Positions 9,134 through 17,195 of a stretch of 33,895 bases of DNA are shown here, piece after piece (position 1 is the first letter of the stretch; every line of letters begins with the position of its first letter). Made by a program: the position numbers and the translations under genes. Under the pieces are notes generated by a model. The model was not told the DNA's origin. It was given only the letters and a program-made list of their open reading frames with translations, and made no database searches. Origin of the DNA: a virus; IMG/VR virus record IMGVR_UViG_3300035703_001958, positions 1 through 33,895 of that record, one strand, 5' to 3'.

Positions 9134-10393
9134 ATGTATAAACAAAAATATTTAAAATACAGACAAAAATATTTGGAATTAAAGCAAAAAAATAATCAAA
9201 ATAATCAAAATAATCAAAAAACTATTCAATTAGGTGGACAAATATTATTTCCAATTCTAATGCATTTTGATCAAGATAGATTTGAAGGATGGTATAAAAT
9301 GAAAACTAATCCATTACCAGATGGTGAAAATAAAAATTCATTTGAGGTATTTTTGGATTTATATAAAGAGATTCCTTTAGATCAACAGGATTTAATTGAA
9401 CCATACAATATATTAGTAGGTGCAGGTTGTATGAATGAACCAGATTATTTTAGATTTAAAGATTCACCAACATATTCTCTTTATATTGACATATATAGAC
9501 AAAAAGAAGAAGCAGAAAATCAATATCACATGTATACTATTAATTATGATCATATTAATAATAATTTTATGAGATTTAAAGCAAATTCAATTAATCAAAT
9601 ACATTTTGATACAGGAGTTGTTTATTTTGCACCCATTGATTATTTAGAATTAGCAGAGCATGTTTTAATACCAGGAGGTAAGATTATATGGGATTTAATG
9701 CAACATGGTGGACATATAATATTTCGTCGTGATGGTAAATTTAAAAAACCTGATGGTTCAAATTATTCTGAACTGGAAATGAAAGAAATACTTGATTTAC
9801 ATAAAGTATTGATCGATAATAATGGAAAAAAAATAGTACCAATTGATGAAGAATTTTTTAATTCAAACACTATTTGTCCTCAAATAAGATTAAATATTGC
9901 TGAATTCATTGGTAGTAATTTTGTTAAATACAAATTAGAACCTTATAATGGATTTATTGAATATTTAATAAATAGATATTCAAGATTAAATTTTGAAAAA
10001 AAAAGTTTTACATTTGCAAATTATACATATCCAGTTCCTATAAGAATTTATAAAGATGAACAAAATGATGACAATGTTAAAATCAATGTTTTTAACGAAC
10101 TTGTAAATTTTATTGTTAATTTAGTTATGAATTTGAAAGAAAGAATGGATTATATTAAAACTAAAAAAGTTAGTATTGAAAAAATTATTCAATTATGTGA
10201 CAGAATTAATAGAAGTGACAAGTTAAAAGAAAATATTTTAGAAAAGAGTTTAATACCAATTGAATTATTAGATGTATGTAAAATTAATGATAATCCGGTA
10301 GAATATAATTTTAGTTTAATATTGGGAGAATTAATTTGGAATGAATTTAATAAAAATTTTGAATACATTGAAGCAATAAAAAAAATAAATTAA
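9134..10393 (+). CDS. KYLKYRQKYLELK-motif protein with methyltransferase-like core, 419 aa
   Basis: The N-terminus (MYKQKYLKYRQKYLELKQ, then Asn/Gln repeats ending in a Gly-Gly at about 34-35) is a motif I know from many otherwise unrelated mimivirus-family proteins; its purpose is unclear and may be localisation or processing at GG. The body contains a segment that resembles a Rossmann-fold S-adenosylmethionine methyltransferase: a glycine-rich turn (ILVGAGCMNEPD, near 95-106), then an acidic strand end (FDTGVVYFAPIDYLELAEHV) and a post-core LIPGGKIIWDL strand. The GxGxG motif is degenerate, so activity is uncertain. Homology to a specific methyltransferase class cannot be claimed. It diverges from the 447-aa orphan and converges on the 97-aa gene. 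Confidence 0.6.
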   Translation: MYKQKYLKYRQKYLELKQKNNQNNQNNQKTIQLGGQILFPILMHFDQDRFEGWYKMKTNPLPDGENKNSFEVFLDLYKEIPLDQQDLIEPYNILVGAGCMNEPDYFRFKDSPTYSLYIDIYRQKEEAENQYHMYTINYDHINNNFMRFKANSINQIHFDTGVVYFAPIDYLELAEHVLIPGGKIIWDLMQHGGHIIFRRDGKFKKPDGSNYSELEMKEILDLHKVLIDNNGKKIVPIDEEFFNSNTICPQIRLNIAEFIGSNFVKYKLEPYNGFIEYLINRYSRLNFEKKSFTFANYTYPVPIRIYKDEQNDDNVKINVFNELVNFIVNLVMNLKERMDYIKTKKVSIEKIIQLCDRINRSDKLKENILEKSLIPIELLDVCKINDNPVEYNFSLILGELIWNEFNKNFEYIEAIKKIN

Positions 10394-10408
10394 AAAATAA
10401 ATTTTTTA
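10391..10408. terminator. Short perfect palindrome between convergent genes
   Basis: TAAAAAAT (10391-10398) and ATTTTTTA (10401-10408) form an 8-bp inverted repeat starting in the stop codon of the upstream gene and abutting the stop of the opposite-strand gene. Confidence 0.5.
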
Positions 10409-10702
10409 TCACATATTTTTATTTTTTGAATCAATTATAATTTTATCAATTTTATTTTCAAGATTTTTTATTGTTTCAAATAAATTTTCATTTTGTAATT
10501 GTATTTTTTTTAATGAATAATATAAATTTAACTTTTCTTTATCAGATGAATTTAATTCACTCAAAATTTTAGATTCTTCAAGTTTTTTTTCATATGATTC
10601 ACAATGATAATTTCTATAAAAATAAACAAATTTACAATAATTATTTATGCTACTAGTAGCAACCCTTTGAAATGTGTTTCTACATAATGATATTATTATC
10701 AT
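10409..10702 (-). CDS. Small coiled-coil protein, 97 aa
   Basis: Not recognised. Residues about 35-95 are charged and heptad-like (LSSDKEKLNLYYSLKK, LFETIKNLENKIDKI), suggesting a coiled coil; the first 30 residues are mixed basic/aromatic and contain two cysteines. It ends two bases from the convergent neighbour's palindrome. No early motif is found in the 150 nt upstream. Small size and lack of family make it the least certain of the full-length ORFs in this part. Confidence 0.5.
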   Translation of the reverse strand: MIIISLCRNTFQRVATSSINNYCKFVYFYRNYHCESYEKKLEESKILSELNSSDKEKLNLYYSLKKIQLQNENLFETIKNLENKIDKIIIDSKNKNM

Positions 10703-10758
10703 AATAATATTTATATTTGATAATATATATTAATATATATTTAAGACAATATACATAA

Positions 10759-10766
10759 AAAATTGA
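10759..10766 (+). promoter_or_regulatory. Early promoter motif AAAATTGA
   Basis: Exact octamer 86 nt upstream of the ATG at 10853, somewhat further than usual but the only match in the gap. Confidence 0.6.
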
Positions 10767-10852
10767 AAAAATAATAATATTATTAAAATTATATTAATAT
10801 TAAGAATTAATTATTAAAATAAATATAAATATAAGAATATACAAAAAATATT

Positions 10853-12277
10853 ATGGAATCAATATTTTTATCAGGACAAAAGACATTTATAAAAGATATT
10901 GTACATGATTCAATTGAACTTACTCCTATAGCAAAAACAATCATTGATAATCCAATATTTCAAAGACTAAGATATCTACATCAATTAGGTGTTTGTTATT
11001 TAATTTTTCCAAATGCTAATAATAATAGATTTGAACATTCAATAGGAACATATCATTTAGCTGGATTGATGTTAGAAAAAATACAAAAAAATTCATCTTG
11101 TACAGAAATAAATAAATCTTTACTTGAAATTAAATATATTCGTAATTATTTGTTAAAACATTTTGAATTAGATGACAATGAAGAAAGTAATTTATTTTTA
11201 GAAAAAGTTAATATAGCATTGTTGGATGATTATCTTATTGAACTTATCAAGATAGCTGGATTAGTTCATGATATAGGTCATGGTCCATTTTCTCATTTAT
11301 TTGATGAATGGTTGCATGATATTCCAAATATTAAAACTTCAAAACTAATTGATCATGAATCAAGATCTGTTATTTTGCTACAAAATATTATATCAAACGG
11401 AAAAATAAAATTATTAGATGAAGAATATTTATTAAGTGAATTTATTGATGGAGAAGCATTTGAATTTATTTCAGAACTTATTAATCCTAATTCTAACACA
11501 CCTAAGAATTTTATTTTTCAAATCATTTCTAATTCACTTAATGGATTAGATGTGGATAAACTTGATTATCTATATAGAGATTCATTTTATTTGGGTTCTG
11601 GAACTCCTTATGATTTATCTCGAGTTATATCGCATGTCCAAGTGATAAATAAGAATATTTGTTTCCCAGAAAAAATATCCTATGAAATTTATAAAGTTTT
11701 TAGATCTAGATATGACTTACATAAACAATTTTATTCTCACAAAACAACAATTTGTATCGAATATATGATTAGAGATATATTAGAAAATCTTAATCCCATA
11801 TTAAAAATATCAGAATCAATCAAAAATGAAAATATCGAAAAATTTATTGATTTAGTTGATCATACCATATTAAATACTGCAAATGTTCTTAAAAATTTTG
11901 AATCCGTTTATACTTGTTGGAAAAAACAAATTGATACTATTTTAAAAATATTAAACAAAATAAATGATCGTGACATTTATAAATGTATTTATGGTGAAAC
12001 ATTTTATACAGACGAAGAAATTAATAATGAAAAATTATTTGAAAGATTTAAAGAAAAGTATAACGATGACTCTTTTATTTTTGATTTTGATTCACCAAAT
12101 ATTATAATTGTAAAGCTAAAAATTGGATTATTAGGAGGGAATAAATCTCATCCTTTAGATTCAGTTTATTTTTATGATAACAAAAACAAAAGTATATTGT
12201 TGGATAAAACAAAAATTTCACATTTAATGTCTTCAATGCATCAAGAAAATATTTATTATGTTATTTATAAAAATTGA
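10853..12277 (+). CDS. SAMHD1-like HD-domain phosphohydrolase (dNTPase-like)
   Basis: HD-superfamily hydrolase most like SAMHD1, which cleaves dNTPs to deoxynucleosides and triphosphate. Seen: the FQRLRYLHQLG signature (36-46), NRFEHSIGTYHLA with metal ligand H62, the HD doublet in GLVHDIGHGPFSHLF (H139, D140), HESRS (168-172) and GLDVDKLDYLYRDS (231-244), whose D235 corresponds to the last metal ligand. All HxxHD..D ligands are present, so activity is likely. There is no SAM domain; 474 aa corresponds to the catalytic core plus C-terminal lobe. A virus that needs dNTPs encoding such an enzyme is odd; it may shape pool balance or act on other nucleotides. The stop codon lies inside an AAAATTGA motif and the frame stays open for 69 codons beyond it. 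Confidence 0.9.
   Translation: MESIFLSGQKTFIKDIVHDSIELTPIAKTIIDNPIFQRLRYLHQLGVCYLIFPNANNNRFEHSIGTYHLAGLMLEKIQKNSSCTEINKSLLEIKYIRNYLLKHFELDDNEESNLFLEKVNIALLDDYLIELIKIAGLVHDIGHGPFSHLFDEWLHDIPNIKTSKLIDHESRSVILLQNIISNGKIKLLDEEYLLSEFIDGEAFEFISELINPNSNTPKNFIFQIISNSLNGLDVDKLDYLYRDSFYLGSGTPYDLSRVISHVQVINKNICFPEKISYEIYKVFRSRYDLHKQFYSHKTTICIEYMIRDILENLNPILKISESIKNENIEKFIDLVDHTILNTANVLKNFESVYTCWKKQIDTILKILNKINDRDIYKCIYGETFYTDEEINNEKLFERFKEKYNDDSFIFDFDSPNIIIVKLKIGLLGGNKSHPLDSVYFYDNKNKSILLDKTKISHLMSSMHQENIYYVIYKN
12270..12277 (+). promoter_or_regulatory. AAAATTGA motif overlapping a stop codon, no intact gene behind it
   Basis: The motif supplies the final Asn codon and TGA stop of the HD-domain gene. 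The next intact gene starts 320 nt away; between them lies only a degraded reading frame. It may be an orphaned early promoter of a lost gene. Confidence 0.4.
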
Positions 12278-12487
12278 ATTTTTTTATTTATATTAATTTA
12301 TTATTATAAATTTAATAAAATAAAAATAAATCTTGATATTGTTTCAGAAAATTTAAGATATTTTTATTATCAAGAACCAAAATCAGACTATTCAAATCTT
12401 ATTTTCAAATCAGAAACACTTGATAAAAATATTCATGAATTTATGAAAGTTCATCCAAAATTGATCATCACATATTCAACATATTAA
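12278..12487 (+). pseudogene. Open frame without start codon after the HD-domain gene (gene remnant or lost C-terminus)
   Basis: Sixty-nine sense codons, ending in TAA at 12485-12487, in the same frame as the HD-domain gene and separated from it only by its TGA. From about 12329 the encoded peptide looks protein-like rather than spacer-like (for example LRYFYYQEPKSDYSNLIFKS and FMKVHPKLIITYSTY) but has no upstream ATG. It is either the tail of a decayed gene, or a former C-terminal extension cut off by the TGA. No family was recognised. This accounts for most of the 320-nt gap. Confidence 0.45.
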
Positions 12488-12509
12488 ATAATTACAATTT
12501 TTTTTTAAT

Positions 12510-12554
12510 ATTAATTTATTAATTTATTAATTTATTAATTTTTAATTTTTAATT
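12510..12554. repeat. A+T octamer tandem repeat upstream of Hsp70
   Basis: About four copies of TTAATTTA followed by degenerate TTTTTAA-type units, ending 44 nt before the Hsp70 ATG. Could be a slippage repeat or an A+T-rich late-promoter environment; no early motif is present here. Confidence 0.55.
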
Positions 12555-12597
12555 TAAAAAAACATAAACTTTATTAATTATTATCAATTTACTTAAT

Positions 12598-14358
12598 ATG
12601 AATTATAATATTTGCATAGATTTTGGAACATGTAATTCTGTAATTTCATATATTGAAGATGATGTATTGAAACAAATTCAAAATGATATTACAGGAGATG
12701 TTTTAATTCCAACAACTATTTATTTTATTAATTCAGAAATTGTCATTAATAAAAAATTTAATGATTTAGAACCTGATATAGATTATTTGATTGGAAGTGC
12801 ATCAAATGATTTAGTTAATTCTAATAAAGACTGGGAAAATTATTTTTTTCAATTTAAAAGATTTTTAGGTATAACTTCTAAATCCGTTAATTCTTATAAG
12901 GATTTTTTACTAAGATATAATTTAGAATATAGTACTGATGAAGATACTATTTATTTTTATATTAGAACTTATGATGATCCTGATTATAAAATTAAGTTTT
13001 CAATATGTGATTTAATAAGATTATTTTTTAAAGCATTAAAGAAAATGCTTACTAATAAATTAAATCAAATTGATATTACAAAACCAATTCCAATTATTCT
13101 TACTTGTCCAGCATATTTTCATGATTTACAAAGATCACAACTAAAAAGAGCAGCAGAATCAGCAGGATTTGAGATATTTAAATTAATTAATGAACCAACT
13201 GCAGCTGCAGTTTATTATATAAGCAAATATTCAAAATCAACTAATCCTGATAAATATATTATTTATGATTTAGGAGGAGGAACAATAGATACAACTATTG
13301 TTGAATATTATCCAGATTCAAATTTATGTGAAGTAATAGATATTGATGGAAACAATGGATTGGGTGGAATTGATATAGATAATATATTAACTTATGATAT
13401 AATATCACGTTACTCAATTGACAAAAAAAATAACAAATGGTTAAATAAAATAAAAAAATATGCTGAAGAAATTAAAATAAAATTAACAGTTCAAAATAAT
13501 TACACTGTTCATTTGGAAAATGTTCCTATAAATAAATTAGGTAAAATAGTTTTTGTTGATAATCTTAAAATTACTTATTCTAGACAATTATTTAATAATT
13601 TAATTAATGATATTATTGACCAAATGATTTTATCAATTAAAAATATGTATCTCAAATATAAAACTTCTAATATTATTTTTATTGGTGGACCCACACAAAT
13701 ACCATTATTACAACAAAAAGTATATTCAATTATTAATTCAGATTCAAATACAAATTCAAATACTAATCAAAACATAAACCTAAATACTATTGGAACTAAA
13801 AATATAGGCTGTGATATTGAGATAAACAATGAAACCATGTCAAGTAATTTAATTTTATATAAAACAATTGTGTCACAAGGAGGAACTGTTTTTTATAAAA
13901 AAATTTCAACCAAGGAAGATTTTTGTCTATTAGATATAATTCCTATGAATATTGGTATTAATGATCCAGACAATAATATGATTGTAATGATTGAAAAAAA
14001 TTCTAAAATACCAATTAGTGTTGAGAGATATTTTTCAACTTCACATGATTGTCAAAGATCTATTGACATTGAAATTTATGAGGGATTAGAATTGCCATGT
14101 GATACAAACACATTTATTGGTTCATATAAAATTATAGGTATACCACCTTTGCCAAAAGGTATGATTTTGATAAAATTATTATTTAAAATTAGTTATAATG
14201 GGATATTAGATATATCTATAAATGGATTTAAAAATCCGTCAGATAATTCAGCAAAATCATTTGATTTTAAATTATACGAAAATATTAAAATTATTCCAAA
14301 TATTGTTGCAAAAGAATTATTAAAAAAATTTACATTATTATTAAGTGCAAAAAAATAA
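12598..14358 (+). CDS. Divergent Hsp70-family protein
   Basis: Actin-fold ATPase chaperone of the Hsp70/DnaK class. Seen: phosphate-1 motif IDFGTCNSVISYI (7-19), the NEPTAAAVYYI connector (198-208), phosphate-2 IYDLGGGTIDTTIVEY (222-237), GGIDIDNIL and the adenosine motif IIFIGGPTQIPLLQ (about 360). The nucleotide-binding domain is therefore complete, though the canonical IDLGTT threonines are replaced by FGTCNS. A Ser/Asn repeat insert follows the adenosine motif (SDSNTNSNTNQN). The substrate-binding part is short and diverged, and no helical lid or EEVD tail is seen (586 aa against about 640). It is thus an atypical Hsp70, possibly a dedicated virion-assembly chaperone; client unknown. Confidence 0.88.
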   Translation: MNYNICIDFGTCNSVISYIEDDVLKQIQNDITGDVLIPTTIYFINSEIVINKKFNDLEPDIDYLIGSASNDLVNSNKDWENYFFQFKRFLGITSKSVNSYKDFLLRYNLEYSTDEDTIYFYIRTYDDPDYKIKFSICDLIRLFFKALKKMLTNKLNQIDITKPIPIILTCPAYFHDLQRSQLKRAAESAGFEIFKLINEPTAAAVYYISKYSKSTNPDKYIIYDLGGGTIDTTIVEYYPDSNLCEVIDIDGNNGLGGIDIDNILTYDIISRYSIDKKNNKWLNKIKKYAEEIKIKLTVQNNYTVHLENVPINKLGKIVFVDNLKITYSRQLFNNLINDIIDQMILSIKNMYLKYKTSNIIFIGGPTQIPLLQQKVYSIINSDSNTNSNTNQNINLNTIGTKNIGCDIEINNETMSSNLILYKTIVSQGGTVFYKKISTKEDFCLLDIIPMNIGINDPDNNMIVMIEKNSKIPISVERYFSTSHDCQRSIDIEIYEGLELPCDTNTFIGSYKIIGIPPLPKGMILIKLLFKISYNGILDISINGFKNPSDNSAKSFDFKLYENIKIIPNIVAKELLKKFTLLLSAKK

Positions 14359-14388
14359 TGTAATTAATTATAAACACATAAATATATA

Positions 14389-14396
14389 AAAATTGA
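14389..14396 (+). promoter_or_regulatory. AAAATTGA motif, distant from the next gene
   Basis: Exact octamer but 202 nt upstream of the ATG at 14599. Either a long 5' leader or a motif left by a lost gene; no ORF is visible between. Confidence 0.4.
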
Positions 14397-14503
14397 TGTA
14401 TTTTTAAGTATAACAATTAATCATAAAGTCTTTAAGATAACAATTTATAAATAATACAAGTTACTAAAATTAATCTTTTCGTAAAATTTATTTAAATATA
14501 ATA

Positions 14504-14530
14504 TTTATTAAAAAATAATTTTTTAATAAA
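14504..14530. terminator. Perfect 12-bp palindrome
   Basis: TTTATTAAAAAA (14504-14515) and TTTTTTAATAAA (14519-14530) are exact reverse complements with a 3-nt loop. Located 146 nt after the Hsp70 stop and 68 nt before the next ATG; candidate polyadenylation hairpin for Hsp70. Otherwise the 240-nt gap holds only A+T spacer and the motif at 14389. Confidence 0.5.
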
Positions 14531-14598
14531 TTTTTTTAATTATAAATTATTTAATAAAGTCAGTGAAAAATATTATTTTTTTATATATAATAATATTA

Positions 14599-14979
14599 AT
14601 GGTAGAAAAAAATAATTTGGAAATATCAGAACCTGAAGTAATTGAAGATATAACTAATGACCTTTTTAAAATTTTTGGTTCTTCATCTGATGAATTTTTA
14701 ACTAAAAACGAATGTAGGAATATATTAAATATTGTTTTTGAATCTCTTTTTGATGAAAAATTAAAAACAAAAAATTTTAATTATATTTTTAAACTCATTT
14801 CTAAATCTGATGAAAAAAAAATTTATAGAAAGGATTTTGAACCTGTTGTTCGTTCATTTATAGTTTGTTTTGATGTTAATTATATTACTAATTCTAACTC
14901 TTTTAATGATAAAGTGTGTATAAAAATTGGAAAACATTTATTACCAGTTTCTTATTATATTAAAAAATCAACTGATTAA
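14599..14979 (+). CDS. Small helical protein, weakly EF-hand-like, 126 aa
   Basis: Not firmly recognised. The frame is open from a GTG at 14563, but the first ATG at 14599 (residues MVEKNNLEIS) is the more likely start. The pattern of paired helices around short acidic loops (DEFLTKNECRNIL; SKSDEKKIYRKDFEPVV) recalls an EF-hand pair, but the loops lack the regular Asp/Glu ligand spacing, so calcium binding is doubtful. No membrane segment remains when the ATG start is used. The gene converges on the 149-aa gene, 18 nt apart. Confidence 0.55.
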   Translation: MVEKNNLEISEPEVIEDITNDLFKIFGSSSDEFLTKNECRNILNIVFESLFDEKLKTKNFNYIFKLISKSDEKKIYRKDFEPVVRSFIVCFDVNYITNSNSFNDKVCIKIGKHLLPVSYYIKKSTD

Positions 14980-14997
14980 TTTTTTATTTAATTATTT

Positions 14998-15447
14998 TTA
15001 ATAACTTGCATATAATTGTAATTTATTTTCATAACAAATTTTAAATAATTTTCCCAAACCAATTATTTCATTTGGTGACGGAATATATTCATCAATAAAT
15101 GATTCTATCCATTCATTCAAACACCATGTTTTGTCATATGCTTTTTGTATTTGTTCAAATTCATAATAATCAGATCTCGTTTCTATAAATTTATCCAATT
15201 TCATATAAAGACTTTTTAATTCTTCAGATTCTAAATCACTATATAGAGATATATTAGTTAATTTTTTTATTGTAATCGCATATGCTTTACCTCTAAAACT
15301 TATAAAATAATTATCATTGTATTTTGTTATATCAAAACCAATAATATCTAATCCAACAATTTCTTCAAATTTTTCAGCTATTTCTTTTGGTAAATTATGT
15401 GTAAATTCTTTACCATCATACCATCTTATAAGACAATCTAAACCCAT
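14998..15447 (-). CDS. Hypothetical protein, 149 aa
   Basis: Not recognised. The sequence begins MGLDCLIRWYDGKEF; Gly2 is available but residue 6 is Leu rather than Ser/Thr, so it is a poor N-myristoylation site. The middle (YNDNYFISFRGKAYAITIKKL) looks like a small beta sheet, the C-terminal half is acidic and helical with two Trp residues (WCLNEWIESF). An early motif is 40 nt upstream. No other domain visible. Confidence 0.6.
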   Translation of the reverse strand: MGLDCLIRWYDGKEFTHNLPKEIAEKFEEIVGLDIIGFDITKYNDNYFISFRGKAYAITIKKLTNISLYSDLESEELKSLYMKLDKFIETRSDYYEFEQIQKAYDKTWCLNEWIESFIDEYIPSPNEIIGLGKLFKICYENKLQLYASY

Positions 15448-15487
15448 TTTTTATAATGTTTTAATGTATCTTATTTTTAAAAATAAA

Positions 15488-15495
15488 TCAATTTT
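15488..15495 (-). promoter_or_regulatory. Early promoter motif (minus strand)
   Basis: TCAATTTT on the plus strand, 40 nt upstream of the ATG at 15447. Confidence 0.75.
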
Positions 15496-15534
15496 TTTAA
15501 ATTATATAAATATATATATTAATTTATATACATA

Positions 15535-16155
15535 ATGAGTTGATCCAATAATCCATGGCAATATTTTTAGTGGATTTCAATCATCTACTGTGATTGCAGA
15601 TATATTACACCTTAAATATATCAAACAAGTTATCAAGAACAATTAAATAAATCAGTTTTAGGATTAAATTCTTCATTTAATAATCTAAATCAAAGTAATC
15701 CATTCTTAAGAGGTGGAAATAAAGATATTACAGAATACATCAATGAATATTCTTATTATTGGTTAATTGTTACTCAAAATGTTCTAAATGATAGTTCATT
15801 TATTCCATAATATTATATTTTGGATTATGAAAATTTAAAAAACAATAAATTAATTCAAATACTTATTGAATCTATCAATTTTATTGATATTAGTAAAATT
15901 GATAATTTATTTTCATATTTTAAATTCTTATATTATGATTTTGATTTAGAAATAACTAATATTGAAGAAAAATAGTATTGATGATAAAGATATTATAAGC
16001 AATAAAAATGTCATTGACGATAATCATTATGAATGGCTATGTTCAAATGCGCCAAATTAGCTCAATTTATAACATTTAAAAGTTTCGTACCAAAAATAAA
16101 ATTAGATACTTATAGAAATAAATATTTTAAATATTAAAATAAATATTTAGAATAA
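15535..16155 (+). pseudogene. Decayed protein gene with several frameshifts and stops
   Basis: The 850-nt gap after 15535 holds a broken gene. Reading frames that look protein-like follow each other on the plus strand: ATGAGT then a TGA at 15541; GFQSSTVIADILHLKY in another frame (about 15571-15620); a 59-codon stretch at 15631-15807 ended by TAA; the same frame continuing 54 codons to TAG at 15973; then +1 in an A-run (KNSIDDKDIISNKNVID) to about 16056; then another shift (KCAKLAQFITFKSFVPKIKL) to TAA at 16135. The end spells YRNKYFKY-stop-NKYLE, matching the KYLKYxxKYLELK motif at the start of the 9134 gene. No function is recognisable. From 16156 to 16332 only A+T spacer is seen. Confidence 0.7.
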
Positions 16156-16332
16156 AAAAAAAATAAATTAAAAATTTTTTTGTAAATGGGTGTAATACCA
16201 GATGTTTTATTGTATTTATAAATATAAATAAAAATTTAATTAAAATATTATCTTATAAATTAAGTATTTAGTTTATAAATTCTAAATCTTCCAATTTAAA
16301 TTCTCTTATTTTAAATTTATATTCTCATAAAT

Positions 16333-16340
16333 AAAATTGA
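16333..16340 (+). promoter_or_regulatory. Early promoter motif AAAATTGA
   Basis: Exact octamer 45 nt upstream of the CYTH-protein ATG at 16386. Confidence 0.75.
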
Positions 16341-16385
16341 ATATATAAAATTATTATATTATGAATATATATATATAAAATTAAT

Positions 16386-17171
16386 ATGCCATTAGAATAT
16401 GAATATAGATATCAAGATGGTAGATTTGATAAAAATATGATTAGAAATAGATTAAAAGAATTAGGAGCTGTAAAACATGGACACTGGTTATTTAGAGTCC
16501 AAGTATTTACTAATCCTCTTATTCCATCAAATCCATATGTTAGAGTAAGAGATGAGGGACATAAAATCACTTTAACATATAAAACAAAAGGTACAAATGA
16601 ATTTATTAATGAACTTGAAGTCAATATTAATGATTTTAATACAGGAGTTGATATATTAATAGGACTAGGATGTGTTAAGAGATATTATTATGAAAAATTA
16701 AGAGAAATTTGGCATTTGGGTGATACCGAAGTATGTTGGGATACAAATCCTGGACGTCCAGATATTATGGAAATTGAAGCTAAATCTAAAAAAGATTTAG
16801 AAAAAATAGTTGAATTATTAAACTTAAAAGATGTTTCTCATGATGATTTTAAAGAAATGGAATTATATGAAAAACCATTTGGTATTGTTATACCTCATAC
16901 AGTTGATTTAACTTTTAATACTGTCAAAAAAATTTTAGGAAAATATTGTACAAAAAATAAAAAAGAATTTGAAAAGCTCGTGGGAGAACAAATAAAAAAA
17001 TATAAAGAAGTTTTAAAATTAAATAAAAAAAATATCACAAAAGAATCAAGTATAATCACAAATAAAAGTATTAAAAAAAGTTCAAAAAAAAGTATTAAAA
17101 AAAGTTCAAAAAAAAGTATTAAAAAAAGTTCAAATAAGAGTGTTAAAAAAAGTTCAAAAAAAATGTTGTAA
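16386..17171 (+). CDS. CYTH-domain protein (triphosphate-tunnel family) with Lys/Ser repeat tail
   Basis: Member of the CYTH/triphosphate tunnel metalloenzyme superfamily (class IV adenylate cyclases, thiamine triphosphatases, polyphosphatases). Seen: the N-terminal ExExR variant of ExExK (E4, E6, R8), YVRVRDEG (51-58) for the basic strand, ITLTYKTKG (61-69), the acidic NELEV (75-79), VKRYYYEKLREIW (97-109), and CWDTNPGRPDIMEIEA (117-132) for the last acidic strands. Tunnel charges are mostly present, so triphosphate binding is plausible; substrate is unknown. Residues 228-259 are four copies of an eight-residue Ser/Lys repeat, a strongly basic tail that might bind nucleic acid or polyphosphate. 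Early motif upstream. Confidence 0.8.
   Translation: MPLEYEYRYQDGRFDKNMIRNRLKELGAVKHGHWLFRVQVFTNPLIPSNPYVRVRDEGHKITLTYKTKGTNEFINELEVNINDFNTGVDILIGLGCVKRYYYEKLREIWHLGDTEVCWDTNPGRPDIMEIEAKSKKDLEKIVELLNLKDVSHDDFKEMELYEKPFGIVIPHTVDLTFNTVKKILGKYCTKNKKEFEKLVGEQIKKYKEVLKLNKKNITKESSIITNKSIKKSSKKSIKKSSKKSIKKSSNKSVKKSSKKML
17067..17162 (+). repeat. 24-bp tandem repeat encoding the CYTH-protein tail
   Basis: Four in-frame 24-bp units beginning AGTATTAAAAAAAGTTCA; units 1 and 2 are identical, 3 and 4 differ by a few bases. Encodes SIKKSSKK-type repeats. The unit is prone to slippage, so copy number may vary among strains. Confidence 0.85.
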
Positions 17172-17180
17172 AAACTTCTT

Positions 17181-17195
17181 TAAAATATTATTTTA
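17181..17195. terminator. Small palindrome between convergent genes
   Basis: TAAAATA (17181-17187) and TATTTTA (17189-17195) around one base, in the 21-nt gap between the CYTH gene stop and the end of the opposite-strand gene. Weak by length; placement is what suggests it. Confidence 0.35.

Noticed and set aside
14563-14598. GTG start with a hydrophobic leader for the 126-aa gene
   Set aside because: All other genes start with ATG; the leader arises from A+T spacer and an ATG follows at 14599.
17067-17162. Tandem 24-bp repeat as a CRISPR-like array
   Set aside because: Units are contiguous with no spacers and encode an in-frame protein tail.
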